Source: Oopsacas minuta
Lineage: Eukaryota > Porifera > Hexactinellida > Lyssacinosida > Leucopsacidae
Assembly (NCBI GenBank): GCA_024704765.1
Contig: JAKMXF010000111.1
Location: forward strand, 1,747,627 to 1,811,626
DNA length: 64,000 bases
Reading direction: 5' to 3'
Part shown: piece after piece, positions 46,301-57,689 of the stretch
How positions within the stretch are numbered: the first letter of the stretch is position 1
Layout of the letters: each line of letters starts with the position of its first letter
Made by a program: the position numbers and the translations under genes
Notes under the pieces: model-generated
Databases searched by the model: none
What the model saw: the letters and a program-made list of their open reading frames with translations, nothing else
Told to the model about the DNA's origin: nothing

Positions 46301-46800
46301 CTGTTGATGATAGTCAGGCATCCAGGTCCAAACAGAGCTTTGGAATACTTTGAGCCCTAATGGTATGCCCTCTCATTGGCTAATTCTTAAACAGTACGCG
46401 TACATCAATCTCTCGCGTAATCTCGATCCTACTCAGGGTTTGTGTAATGGGACCCGCATAATAATTTGATCTGCTACCAAACATTTATTAATACTGAGGT
46501 AGTCACATGTAGTCATGTGGCGAGTAGAATATTGATTACTTGCATACCACTTCTTACTTCGCACGATTCTCGATTCCCGTTCACTTTAAAGCAGACAGTT
46601 CCCAATCCGGCCTGCTTTCTGCATCAGTATAAACAAAGGTTAAGTTCAGAGTTCTTACCTCTCCTGAAGCTATATTCAGTCATGGTCAACTTTATGTGGC
46701 GCTGGGCAGAGTTGAATCCTAGAGGTTTGAAATCATGGTTTGTCGAGGGAAGATTCTGTCAATGGTTAAGAATGTCGTTTATCGGAAGGTCTTCCTAAAT
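43350..46800 (+). pseudogene. Helitron Rep-helicase, heavily decayed
   Basis: Rolling-circle transposase with an N-terminal HUH nuclease and C-terminal Pif1-type helicase, recognised piecewise in all three frames. APEVAVIMRG (near 43740) is the pre-nuclease region. YTIEFQKRDLPDPHILVIL (near 43985-44045) is the HUH region with HxH reduced to DPH. MLHGTCVVGKK and GRCSKKFQKTFSRAT, ending YPVYRRR (44162-44310), are the Cys/Arg block; YMRMLLNHV lies near 44775. Helicase: AALLLDGGRTVQSRLKVPLS (45405-45460), ASMAQTHVVKCMNRTLRDIC and LPFGGKAVVFRGD (45555-45665). NLDPTQGLCNGTR (near 46425) and FSHGQLYVALGRVE (46675-46720) are the last motifs. Dozens of stops; no TC start or hairpin-CTRR end identified. 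Confidence 0.82.
44057..44163. repeat. 50-bp-arm hairpin inside the Helitron Rep region
   Basis: Left arm 44057-44106 and right arm 44113-44163 pair around the six-base loop GGGTCT. The outer 14 bases (ATAAACCTCGCGAT) are perfect, with about five differences and indels further in. It lies between the HUH motif and the MLHGTC block, where other Helitrons have continuous coding, so it is an added or duplicated segment. Confidence 0.75.
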
Positions 46801-47279
46801 CACTTCGAGAAACCTTGGTCTTCATGCTTGGATATAATTAGCTCATTTCCCAGGATGCCCTCGATCAATTCCTCACAGTATTTGGCTGTATCCTCCCCAT
46901 ATTAAAAAGAGTTTTAATAACTGTAATTTTGAGCGTCAGAGTAAAGGTCCAAGATCTTCGAGTTCAGTCATGATGACGTTGTTCTGATTGGATATCCCAA
47001 TCAGGGTGTTCCCTCGAACACTGATATTTCTCATGGAGCATCTGACCAAGTAGTCTTTCGGGTGAAATTATTAGGTTTCGAGAGATTTAATCGAACATTT
47101 GGGAATTGGTTCTATATATAATTTTACTCTCGCCATGAGGTCTAAACTGGCTAAATCCATTTGGCTAGGTAGCGAAGTGATCTTACCGAATAGGGAACAT
47201 CTTTCTAAACGTAGAACATTATGACATTGTTGTAGATCACTCACCAAGCGAACTCATGTTATTTAAGGAATTGAATTAT

Positions 47280-47780
47280 AGAATACAAATGAAGGTACAC
47301 GTAAAATTTGAGCCGAGTCTGTTGACAAATAACTACAAGAATTGAGTTCAAAGTTAGAGTTCACAATTCAAAAAAAATGAAATTTTATCAATTTTAGGAA
47401 GCAGGTGTAGGTGATAATTTTCGGGATTCGGGATTCGGGATTGATATTGTTATAAACGTTTAGATATCAACTATCGATTAGTATATTATAAATGAGATTT
47501 AGTTAGATTTAGATAAAGAAATACTACTTTGAACTGACCCTACTTCATGTAGTATCAGATTCATCCCCTTTCGGCCCCATTCTTAACATAAAATTTGAAT
47601 GGGCATAACTCCAGGAGTTTTTGACATTTTTTAAAGGAAAAAATTAACCTAAACCTTCCTATGGCACAAATGTGTAAACAAAATTTCAGAAGCGAAATTA
47701 TAACTGTTATGGTATTTATTTAATGAATTCGCAAGCATAGGTAATTGAATCTCAAAAATAACAAAAAAATAAAATTTTGC
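47280..47780 (-). repeat. Dispersed repeat B, uninterrupted copy
   Basis: Reverse complement aligns first with 22160-22355 and then with 25411-25690, with nothing in place of the 3-kb Ginger element. It contains a local triplication GGGATTC (47431-47451). Non-coding. Confidence 0.78.
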
Positions 47781-48990
47781 CAAAAATCACATTCCATAAA
47801 ATGTTCAACTCTCCTCTACCAAATGGTACCTTGGCCTAATGGTACAAATTCCGTTAAAATCTTATAAGTGGATGCGGGTCATTTAGTGACTGAACTATAC
47901 TCACTGGAATAGTCTGCAAAGTTAACAATCATTTGTGATATATAATCGCACAAATTATCTTCGCTCAAATGGAATTAGCTCACATGATTATCCCCAAGTG
48001 GGGGCGAATCTTAATCGAATACTGTCAGGAAAAAATGTAATGTTAAGTAGTCAAAAAAGGTGCTAAAATCTCGTTTCTGGTGTAAGAATTAGTAAAATGG
48101 ATTCAGTGCTCCTTTTCATAACGAATATAACACTTCGGAAGTAATTGGCTATATTGCAAACGAAATTGCATATGGGTACTAGTTTTAGAATTTTCTAGAA
48201 GTTAATACAATTTTTCAAAGAGGAGATTAAAGTGGATGTGAGATCAAATCGTATACCAAGGTGCAAATTGAGAGTCCATAATGAGCATTTTGACAAGGTT
48301 CAACTCTTAGCCATAAAAGATATGAGCTGTAGAGCGGATACGGGGAAAAATAACTTTGAACTGAGATCAAAACTGAACATTATACAAAACCATAATATGC
48401 CCAGTAAATATAATGTACTATAAATTGCAAGACATCTAATCTTGCTCACTTAAGTTGGGGGGGGGGGTGAGAATTTTCATACTAAAACTTAGCTATAATA
48501 GAGAATAGCAAAATAAATTTGTTGGTTGATACAAAGACTATTTGTTGAAGAACATGCAAAATAATTTTCAATCTCTGAGCCTCTTCATCTATGAACGAAA
48601 ACAAGGAATAGTCGATGGAAATAAGTGGCGAAAAACAACACAAATAGCAGAATAAGAATGGTGAGGCTGCCTCTTAACTTCGGAGGAGCACCCAAAATAC
48701 AATTTCGGTGAGCACTATTTACAATCAGAATTTGATTGTTTGTAACTGGAAAAATTCTATTTCTCACCCTGGTCAGGATATAAGGTGCGCAGCATTGGCA
48801 CAGCCAGGCTCAGGAGTCAGGGCGGGGAATGATGACGTCATGCACGCCAACCCTATACTTTTTGAATTATGGTTGAGTCAAATCTAGGTGCATATGGTGC
48901 TAAGCACTCCAGTTATTTACTAAAGGTCTCCGAGAAGAGAAAAAACCTTGAAAATCACTGATAAAGAATATATCATATATGGTACATAAT
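47781..48990. other. Stretch without recognised gene
   Basis: A 63-codon frame at 48232 has no motif. A nine-base G run at 48459-48467 and a GGAGGAGCACCCAAAATAC string near 48680 recall 15600-15740. Otherwise AT-rich. Confidence 0.4.
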
Positions 48991-48996
48991 AGTTAC

Positions 48997-49503
48997 CTAT
49001 GAAGAGCGCGGTAAATCACTTCAGGATGAGAATATGATGTGGGAGGGTAATGTGGAGAAACTTTAAGAATTCTACATGCATTGTTTCTATCTTCAGTGCT
49101 TATAAGACTCTCATAGTTACCATGAATTTGCTGGATTCTAGTCAATTGATTCAGTTCGGTGTATTTTTCCTCCTCATCCTGATGTAAGGGATCTCGTACC
49201 TCGTAGTGAGATCCCAGGGATGTCCGCTCCAATGTTGAGTATGTACTTAAATCACTATTTAGAGGTCTCTTCAAATCAGATGAAGTAGGAAAATTGTCCT
49301 CAAGGCACAATGTAACAACGGGAGGTTGAAAGTGGGCACTTCCATGAGAGGGATTATTGTCATTGAGTTTAGAATAATTACTCATAAGCTGAGGGACAGA
49401 AATCTGCCCGAAGAAGTCTCTTTCCAAGTTAGAGAGTTCTCTCTCTTGTATGGAGGGTAAATTAGATAGTTCTGAATATAATACATTCTCTTGAATAGCC
49501 ATG
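48997..49503 (-). CDS. Candidate host exon, product unknown
   Basis: An uninterrupted minus-strand frame of about 168 codons (from ATG at 49500-49502) in AT-rich DNA. It is polar and rich in Ser, Asn, Glu and Pro, with no domain recognised. Upstream on its own strand lies a pyrimidine-rich stretch ending TTCTGTGATATAG just before the ATG, like a 3' splice site. Downstream, after VIYRALH, comes AG/GTAACT, like a 5' splice site, one codon before the stop. This pattern suggests one internal or first coding exon of a larger host gene. I found no neighbouring exon. A chance frame remains possible. Confidence 0.35.
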
Positions 49504-49690
49504 CTATATCACAGAAAATACAAGGAATAAGGATAACTTTCATACAAGAGGAAAAATAGTCCAGGCGATACAGGGATTTTAGTGTAGCCTTATAGGGGGC
49601 GGGCGAAGTCCGTACGTCCGTCTGCTCTGCCGTGCGAAATCTAACAGTCAGATCTACATGAAATTGGTCCAACAATAGCTGACATTAATG

Positions 49691-52600
49691 TAGGCACGTA
49701 GCTACGGGGGGCAAGGGGGGCAGTCGCGTCCCCAAAAGTTATTCTCGCCCCCCCAGATAAATTTGGAAGTTTTCGTTTTTATATACAATGTAGTTAGCTT
49801 ATTAGTAATATTGCTCTAAAAGCAACCAGCTTTTGGGTCCCAAACGGGATTATAATGTTAATTTCGTTGCCCTATTAGCAACCAAATCTCTGCAAAATCC
49901 GAGTTGCTAATAAGCGAACTCCACTGTAGTTAATAGCCTATGTACTTCAACTGCATCGTCAAAACTATGAAATTAATAACTCCCGTTGCGATGATGTTTT
50001 CAATACTAGACATAAAGTAACGCTCATTGATAGTAAACTTGTTCTATTTTGACAGGCACTGAATTTCTACTATAATTTTAATTGAATTACCACGACCGCT
50101 AGTAATTGTTGTCAGAAGTTAGACTGTCCATTGAAGTAATTGAAGCATTGGTAATGCTCTTAGGGTTTCAGTTTTCAAAGCTTGTTTTGAAATTTACACA
50201 TGAGTGAAGCCAATTTCAGAAATTCTCTATAAGTTATAAAGTCATTCTATATCATCATATCTTTCACATTTTCTGTTCTTCAATCAGTTCAGTGACTCGT
50301 ATCTCTAACAATTCTAAATGACTAAAAGACTACAACAAAGCAAAGTTCAGGCATATTTTAAAAGAAATCGAATAGAAATCGAAGATCATGTCGTCTCCTC
50401 AAATGATGAGGAGGTAGAGCCTGTTGTTACGAATCTTCAAGTTTCGACCCCTTTAACTTCCGATTCTTGTACAACTATTTCAACTCCGACTTTAACACGA
50501 CTCATATACAATCACCAATTGTGACTGTAAATGATTTGTCCAAAAATGGTGAGAAACCGAGGCAGCTTTCTATTATCTTCCCAAAAAATGAGGCCGGTAG
50601 ACATTTTAGTACTCATTGGTATGCCCAATTCTCCTAGATAGAGTATAGCAAAGAACTCGATGCTATATTTTACCAACCGTGTCGGCTTTTTGGAGGATCA
50701 ACAGCTGAAGCAACGTTTTCAACAAAAGGACTTTGTGACTGGAGGAAACTTGGCGACAAGTGCAGAAAGCACGATAGTTCTGTGTGTCATATGGCAGCTG
50801 TTGAAACACAGAAAGTCTGGGCAATTCATCAAATAATAGGGACGGTAGATAAGCAACTGGATCCCAATTTTCGAAATGAGAAATTCATAGATGGCAATCG
50901 GAAACATTTAATGACTGTTCTTGACATTATTACTTTTTGTGCCAAACAAGATATTCCTCTTTGAGGAGATGATGAATCAGGTCAGTCGCTTAATAAAGGG
51001 AACTTTCTTGAAATATTAGAATTTTTAGGAAAATATGATAGTAATGTGACCAAGAGGATAGAAAGTCTTCCAGGAAATGCAAAAATGCTAAGTCCAGATA
51101 TTCAAAATGATTTGTTCACATCACTCGCTTCAGTGCTTCTAGACTATGTTAAAAGTGAAGTAGAAATCGCGTCTTGTTATGCTATTCTAGCTGACGAAGT
51201 AAAAGATGCATCTAAGAAGGAGTTGTTAGGTGCTTCTTTGCGATATATCCATAAAGGTAATGTCCGAGAAAGAGCTATTGGCTTTATTGAATTGAAGGAC
51301 ATGGATGCGGGCACCATCTCTGAAAAACTGATAGAGCTACTTAAGCCTTTTGAGCTCGATCCTCAGAAATGTGTAGGGCAGGGTTACCACGGGGCTAGTG
51401 TTATGTCAGGAATACACGGTGGTGTCCAAGCCCGCATGAAAGGAGCAGGTTATCGCAATGCAACATATGTTTATTGTGCTTAACATAGGCTTAACTTAGT
51501 ATTAGCTGCAACTGCTGAAGACATCCTCTGATGAAATCTTTCTTTGATATATTGAATTTGACGTATTCGTTCATGAATGGAACAAAGCGACATGCAGTTT
51601 TCATAGACGCCTAGGATGAGCGCTATCCTAACGTCCAAGCTCTTGAACTTGCAAGCTCATGTAGTACTCGTTGGTCTTCCCGTTCTTTGGAGGTGGAAAG
51701 GTTTCTGCGTCGGTTTGATTGCATACTTGATACTTTAAGCATATTTGGAAATGATAATGATGCAGACATAAGTTTAGCAGCTAAATCTTTACTAGGTGGT
51801 CTACAAACAAAGAAATTTATAACCATCTTAGTTTACTTTGGTAGGCTGTATGATTACTCTGACTTTTGCACTGAAGTTTTTCAGAAGTCGACAGCAACTG
51901 TTTCTTCTTGTTTGATATTACTTGCCGATCTGAGGGAAAGGTTGGTCAATTTCGATTTTGACAAGGTTGTCGAATATGCCAAAGATTTGTCTAGTAAATA
52001 TGAAATCGAAAAATTTGATGTAAGAGACACAATCAGCAACGGCGTCTTCCAGAAAGGTTTAGAGAAGGATATCTAAATAGCTCTGTTGGACACATAAACG
52101 CATCCAACTTTGAAGAGCTTGAAATATTGTTACGCCAAAATGTCCGCGAGATCTTAGCAGAATTGGATGCCCGTTTTGGTACAGATCAATCAGGCATCAT
52201 GAAGGCTGCTGATTGTTGCTTACCAAGGTCTCAAAACTTTCTTAACAAACAGGAATTGAATACACTATCTGAACTGTATGCAATAGATATCAAAGATTGT
52301 GAAATAGAAGTTTTCCGTTCGTTTATTGCTCGGAAAGGTGAATCTCAGCTAAATACTTTGATCGGTGTACTGGATGTGATTGACAAAGATATTTTCCTTG
52401 ATGTTTTCAACATATACCAAATTCTTGTGACTATCCCTCAGACGTCTTGCAAGGTTGAGAGAATGTTCTCATCTGTTAAGAGAATAAAAACACGTTTGCG
52501 CTCACAAATGACCACTGAGCGTCTCAACCATCTTGCCTGTTATCTATTGAAAAAGATATTGCAGAAACACTTTGTTATAATGATGTGATCGAACATTTTA

Positions 52601-52883
52601 AGCAGATGAAGCACCGCCGCTTTCTTTTGTAATGTCAAATAGTATCCCTGAATTGAGTTTAGTATCTTAATAAATGCTCTTACTATAATGTAGACTAATC
52701 TAATGCTCCCTAGCTTAGTAATCTGGTACTTTATGAATTAAAATGGTTATACATGTAAGAAAAGGAGACTGGGTCGTACTTGTTATACACAAGTAATTAA
52801 CTTTTCAAAAATATTTATCCCTGCAATTGCCCTCCCGAAATACTTCTTGCCCCCCTGAATGTCTTGCTCTAGCTACGTGCCTG
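49691..52883 (+). mobile_element. hAT element with CATTAATG duplication, 3193 bp
   Basis: Ends TAGGCACGTAGCTA (from 49691) and the reverse complement of CAGGCACGTAGCTA (to 52883). An exact 8-bp duplication CATTAATG lies at 49683-49690 and 52884-52891, the size made by hAT transposases. Runs of G and C next to the ends are partly complementary too. It carries the transposase at 50318-52588. Confidence 0.92.
50318..52588 (+). pseudogene. hAT transposase of the ZMYM1-like type, broken
   Basis: The start MTKRLQQSKVQAYFKRNR is followed by a TTF-type finger region (HWYAQF, then CRLFGGS...WRKLGDKCRKH). The middle reads NKGNFLEILEFLGKYD and ILADEVKDASKKE (first Asp region). The second catalytic motif, usually QGYDGASVMSG, here has His (CVGQGYHGASVMSG, near 51390). 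After a break come EVERFLRRFD and LLADLRERLV. The C-terminal dimerisation region is PQTSCKVERMFSSVKRIKTR (52440-52500), with the catalytic Glu in VERMFS. Stops at 50521, 50962, 51481 and 52074 and shifts between them inactivate it. Confidence 0.88.
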
Positions 52884-53322
52884 CATTAATGGAATCGGAA
52901 CACATTCCAGTGCTTCCAAGGGAACCTGTTTTCATTTGTTTAAGCTATAACCCAAAACCCAATAACCCCAAAGTGCTATGGCTCTAAAATATATACCAGT
53001 AGCTCTGTAATAGTCAACTTCCCATCCACTAATAATAAAATTCAGCTGCGTGTTGTTCATACTTTTGAGATATTTTGACAATTGCTATATAGATGATAGT
53101 CATATAATATATGAGAAATGTCAAAATATCTCTAGTATCAACTGAAATATAATGGAATATATTATAGTGAATAGGAAGTTGACTATTACGGAACTATTGG
53201 CATAAAGTTGAGAGCCATAGCATTCAAAGTATCTGAGTTATAGCTTCAAAAATAAAACACGTTCCCTTAGCAGCACAGGAATGTGATCACATTCCATTAA
53301 TATCAACTATTGTTTTCGAAAA

Positions 53323-53800
53323 TACTATTCCCTCTGTCATTATATAGAACCGTCAGACCCGGGTTAAGTTTTTATCCGAGCCCTCGTTATATTTCGGGCC
53401 AATATTGAGTCTTACACTTGGAAGTTACTAGTACATTGTGTCAATTAAGTTTTAGAAGTCAATGCTATCTCGCTAAATTAATTGCTTTGGAATTCATAAA
53501 TAATTGGGATAGTTGGCAAGCCTGGTATATATTTACTGCTAATTGCTAACCGTACAAGATTTTGCCTATACCTGTTCCTCTGTACAGACGTACAGGGATT
53601 TAATAGATTTGTACATGAATTGTAGTTGAGATACTTATTGATTATAAGTCCAATAACCTAAACTCCTAAGGTAGGCACATTATGTGCTGTAACTCAACGG
53701 TTCGAATTCAAGCGTAAGATATTCAAGGATATATTGACTATCTGAACTCCGTAAGCACAAGCGAGAAATAGTCTGTAGGTGTACACGGTTCTGGCCAATG
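53323..53800. other. Stretch without gene
   Basis: AT-rich. GGTTCGAATTCAAG near 53700 resembles a tRNA T-loop box, but no matching tRNA arms were found. Confidence 0.4.
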
Positions 53801-53804
53801 TAAA

Positions 53805-54215
53805 CACGGGTAACTGAAAAACATTATGACAAAAAAATGAGGTCGTTGAGATTTTTTCACTTTCTTATACAGAATTTTATGAGGAATCCGAATATACACT
53901 CCAAAAGATTTTCCTACCATTTAAATTTATTTACAGATTATACAAAAATTTATGAAATCAAAAAAATTCTGGCTACAATAATTTTAACATATCCGTATTT
54001 TTAATATATTATCGTGATACTTCGCTGATATACTTCTTTCTAGAATTCAATTTAATTACTAGTTACCTAATAGAATTGATGTTTTTAACGAATTCCTACC
54101 CAAAATGTCATTACCATGGCAACAAAATGAAACGTAGGAATTTACGCAATAGTTTTCAATCTAACTAAGTAGTACTTGTATGATATTACATTTAGGATAT
54201 ATCCGTGTAATTATT
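53805..54215. repeat. Left terminal repeat of the long-TIR element
   Basis: Pairs with about 56153-56553. Shared landmarks inward: TTTTATGAGGAATCCGAATA, CTACAATAATTTTAACATAT, CCATGGCAACAAAATGAAAC and ATGATTACATTTAGGATATA-like ends. Confidence 0.85.
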
Positions 54216-54235
54216 GATTAATTCAGTTAAAGCAA

Positions 54236-56020
54236 ATGAGTGAAGAAACGAAACACGAACATGCAAAAACTAGAATATGTCGCTAGTGTTGTTCGAAAGT
54301 TGGCAAAATTGTTTTGAGGAATAATCACCTAAAGGACACTAAGTTAGGTGAATTATACAACCAATATTTGGAACCAATCAATATTTTAGAAGATAATCGC
54401 CCTTATATCGTGTGCATACTTGTAAACTCTGCTTATTTACTCTGTCCTCAGGGGATACGACGAGGAAAACACCCGTACGATATGATCGACCTATAATTCG
54501 TAACATGCGCTTAAACACCTGCCGCATTGGGAACTTGTGTTCAATGTGTACCGAGAGTTCAAGGTTCGGTCGCAAGAATCAAGCTTCATCTTCGATAATC
54601 CATATAAAGCCAGGAAGACCAACAATCAATTCACCTCAAAAGATGATCAAGATATGTAACAAATGTGCGAGTCATGTTAGTCCTGGAGTTAGTCATATCT
54701 GTTTGAAAAAGACATTGATTACCAACGCACATAATATGTTGGAACACCATAACGCTATTGATACATTCGTTGGTGATAATGTATACCAAAGATTACATGA
54801 ATGTAGCCACAACAAATCTTCAATTCAGTTGCCTAAAACTTCAGGCGGGAATCCGTTTCATCTTTCTGTCTCCTCTTCCAGTACTGACGAACGTCCAGCC
54901 AAATTACCAAAAATGGATTTCTCTTACATCGCGAATTTGAAGTGTTCAGGAATGTCATTGTTTAATAAGCAATTAAAGGTGGTAACTCGGCTTATTAGAG
55001 ATGTTGGAGGTCCATGTCCATCAATGGATAGCTACTATAGAGAACGACATTTGTTGTGCGACGAAATATTCGAATGCATCCAGATTGAGCTGGACTATAG
55101 TAAAGAGAAATACAAGTTTAGAATATAGGAACTCCTGGATAGTGAGATGTTGTAATATCGATGCCCTAACTTCTCCGTTATGCTTCAAGAAGACCAGATA
55201 AAACGGCTGATGGAAGAATACAACGTTTCATTTACGGGAGATTTGAAAGCTTCTAGTTGTTGCTTGGGAATAATGAACGGACATCACCCTTGTATATGGT
55301 GTACTTGGGACAATAGAAGGGGTTTAGACAGTGTTCAGTGGGAAGAATGATCATCTGCTCACCATCTAGAGATGTTTCAAAAGCTTCAAGATATGTATCG
55401 GGGAGATTCTAAGAATAATGCAATTGACTGCGATGGTATTGAGGATCGCCAAGCACTAAATGTATGGTTGGTAGATTTCATGCAAAAATGTTTAATCTTC
55501 CCGAGTTACATCTGTTACCTGGGATAGGACAGAAGTTATACGATGCCATCCTCATCACAATGTCTGAGGACGAAAAAGAACACCATGAGCAATACTAATA
55601 AAACTGAATATTCATAGAAGTGCTTACCATGGAGGAGCATTTGAAGGTAATGCAATGAGGAGAATCACAAAGGAGGTACTGGAACTCGGGTTTCCAAAGA
55701 GTAATTCATCTTATATCACGCTTGTAAAATTCAGGGATGTTGTTGATTCTTGCTTCGGGAAACACATAAAGGAAGATTTCAAAATGGCAGTATACCATTT
55801 TAAACAATCATTTAAACAATCAGGACTTTCTTGCTCTACAAAAGTTAATGTTCTATGTAGGCACCTAATTCCGTTTAGCACGAAACATCTTCCAGATGGA
55901 ATGGGTTTAGGATCAGTTTCAGAACAAGCATTTGAATCTGCCAATTCTAGATTTGGCAGAGTTTGGGAGACAAGATATAAATGTCAAGAGGAAAATAAAA
56001 ATTTCCAGAGTGCTTATTAA
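54236..56020 (+). pseudogene. Unnamed transposase-like protein (GDLK/CxxC/SEQ..E), broken
   Basis: I do not know a gene name. From ATG 54236: MSEETKHEHAKTRICR and Cys-rich blocks (RIGNLCSMC, KICNKCASHVSPGVSHIC) resembling zinc fingers, then MSLFNKQLKVVTRLIRDVGG. After stops near 55126 and 55150 comes FTGDLKASSCCLG (Asp codon 55240-55242) followed by HPCIWCTWDNRRG. The last frame 55655-56020 has CFGKHIKEDF, KVNVLCRHLIPF and GSVSEQAFESANSRFGRVWE (Glu codon 55934-55936). The order Asp, CxxC, His, Glu is that of Transib/RAG1 and CMC transposases. Placement between long terminal repeats supports a transposase role; this is inference. Several shifts and stops. Confidence 0.75.
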
Positions 56021-56152
56021 ACACGGTATCAGATGTTAACTTCGTCAATTTCATAAATAAATCATAGTATGGTAAGCTAGGTCATGTCCTACATTACATT
56101 ATATTTGGAATAATAATAATTGGTTAAGTTAAGGTTAAGCAACAATAATTAC

Positions 56153-56553
56153 CCGGATATATCCTAAATGTAATCATACAAGTACTACTTAGCTAGATTG
56201 AAAACTATTGCGTAAATTCCTACGTTTCATTTTGTTGCCATGGTAATGACATTTTGGATAGGAATTCGTTAAAAACATCAATTCTATTAGGTAACTAGTA
56301 ATTAAATTGAATTCTAGAAAGAAGTATATCACGAAGAATCATGATAATATATTAAAAATGCGGATATGTTAAAATTATTGTAGCCAGAATTTTTTTGATT
56401 TCATAAATTTTTGTATAATCTGTAAAAAAATTTAAATGGTAGGAAAATTTTTTGGAGTGTATATTCGGATTCCTCATAAAATTCTGTATGAGAAAGTGAA
56501 AAAATCTTAACGACCTCATTTTTTTTGTCATAATGTTTTTTCAGTTACCCGTG
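56153..56553. repeat. Right terminal repeat of the long-TIR element
   Basis: Reverse complement of 53805-54215 with scattered differences, ending TTCAGTTACCCGTG before TAAA. Confidence 0.85.
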
Positions 56554-56879
56554 TAAAGAGGAAATGAGAACTCGATACTGGGATATGACACAAATATATT
56601 CGACTTTACATATATGAAATAAGTATAATTTTTGAAATTCGCATGAAGACTTGTATTGATTATAGAAACGCCTGGCCGGTATTTGGTGGGAGAGAAAATT
56701 CAGTAATTTTTGCCCCCTGCACACACTCTCGACGCAACTGCGTGTAAGTATAGGCGCAAGGAGGGGGGGGTGACGGTTCGGTTTAGGGCCGTATGTGCCC
56801 CTTAAACTGAATCTACATCTCAGACTGCAGTTCGCCCAATTTCTCCAGCGATTTCCCAAGGATTCACCCCACTTGGATT

Positions 56880-57470
56880 GTCTCCTACGTCTCAAGAACA
56901 AGATTGTTTTCAGTTGATAAATGCATGGAACACCCTTGAAAGCGTCGCTTCTATGGAAATATGTATACACTTGTACACCATCTCTTACTGATGTGCAAGA
57001 CCTGGCAGAACTGCTTTATCCGAAACCTCCTAAGTCAAAGAATCGCAAATACCTAAAGGTACTCACACGCAGAGGTTACATTGCTAAATTTCGCATTCCA
57101 AACCTGTGTTACTACTTTCAGGTTCATGAGAAAAAGGAAATACACCAACCAACTGGCATGAGAATTCTTGATGTTGACATCCTAGAAGACGCATTCTTAA
57201 CTTGTATTGGAGCGAATGTGTTGGGAGTCTTTATCATTACGAAGAAAATGGATTCATGGATTCATTCATACCAGTAGAGTGCTATGGCTGTACACTCTAT
57301 TGGTATGTCGTGGCGTAATTTTCACAAGCTATCTACAATATTTGATATGCCTCCAACAGTTCAGAGCATGCCATCTCCATATTTTAACCGGCTGAATGCT
57401 GTTACAAAAGTTACAATAGGGACACTACTACTACCCACGCTTAACGTTATCCCTTGCATAATTTAGTGAT
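56880..57470 (+). pseudogene. Possible Mutator-like transposase fragment
   Basis: A 118-codon frame from 56921 (YPKPPKSKNRKYLKVLTRRG, ILDVDILEDAFLTCIGANVL) ends with a stop. The next frame reads AMAVHSIGMSWRNFHKLST and IFDMPPTVQSMPSPYFNRL. The second part resembles the region of invertebrate Mutator-like transposases that has a conserved small-residue Gly block followed by a Met-Pro-Pro turn. The resemblance is from memory and weak. No terminal repeats seen. The G run at 56763-56771 lies just before it. Confidence 0.35.
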
Positions 57471-57689
57471 TACACATGATAACTAGATCTCACTACGAGT
57501 ATACATTCCAAACATGGTGTCTTAATCTCTAAAGGTGTGAACAGAAGATAAATATGATAAATCCGATGCATGTAGTAATTAATAAGTTGATTTGGCAATT
57601 TGGACTATGGATTATACATAACATATATCTTGCTGTTGGTGATAGAAAATGTCCAATACATTAATAATAAAATTGGTGTGTCTATAAAT

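Larger units (their letters stand above)
49664..53322. repeat. Foldback repeat, left arm interrupted by hAT element
   Basis: The reverse complement of 53100-53320 matches 49664-49690 plus 52884-53085. Both read CAATAG(C/T)TGA(C/T)ATTAATGGAAT, then AAGGGAAC, AAGCTATAAC, GTGCTATGGCTCT and TAATAGTCAACTTCC, closing at GAGATATTTTGACA near 53097. Arms are about 220 bp. The hAT target site CATTAATG is part of the arm and appears once in the other arm. Confidence 0.75.
53805..56553 (+). mobile_element. Long-TIR DNA transposon of the CAC-ended type, TAAA duplication, 2749 bp
   Basis: Terminal inverted repeats of about 400 bp: 53805 to about 54215 and about 56153 to 56553. Both begin CACGGGTAACTGAAAAA and end near GGATATATCC. 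TAAA lies directly outside both (53801-53804; 56554-56557). CAC termini with a 4-bp duplication recall Chapaev elements of the CMC group. The arms differ by scattered substitutions and small indels, so the insertion is not recent. The only gene inside is 54236-56020. Confidence 0.85.

Noticed and set aside
53690-53715. tRNA gene
   Set aside because: Only a T-loop-like GGTTCGAATTC is present; no acceptor or anticodon stem can be drawn.
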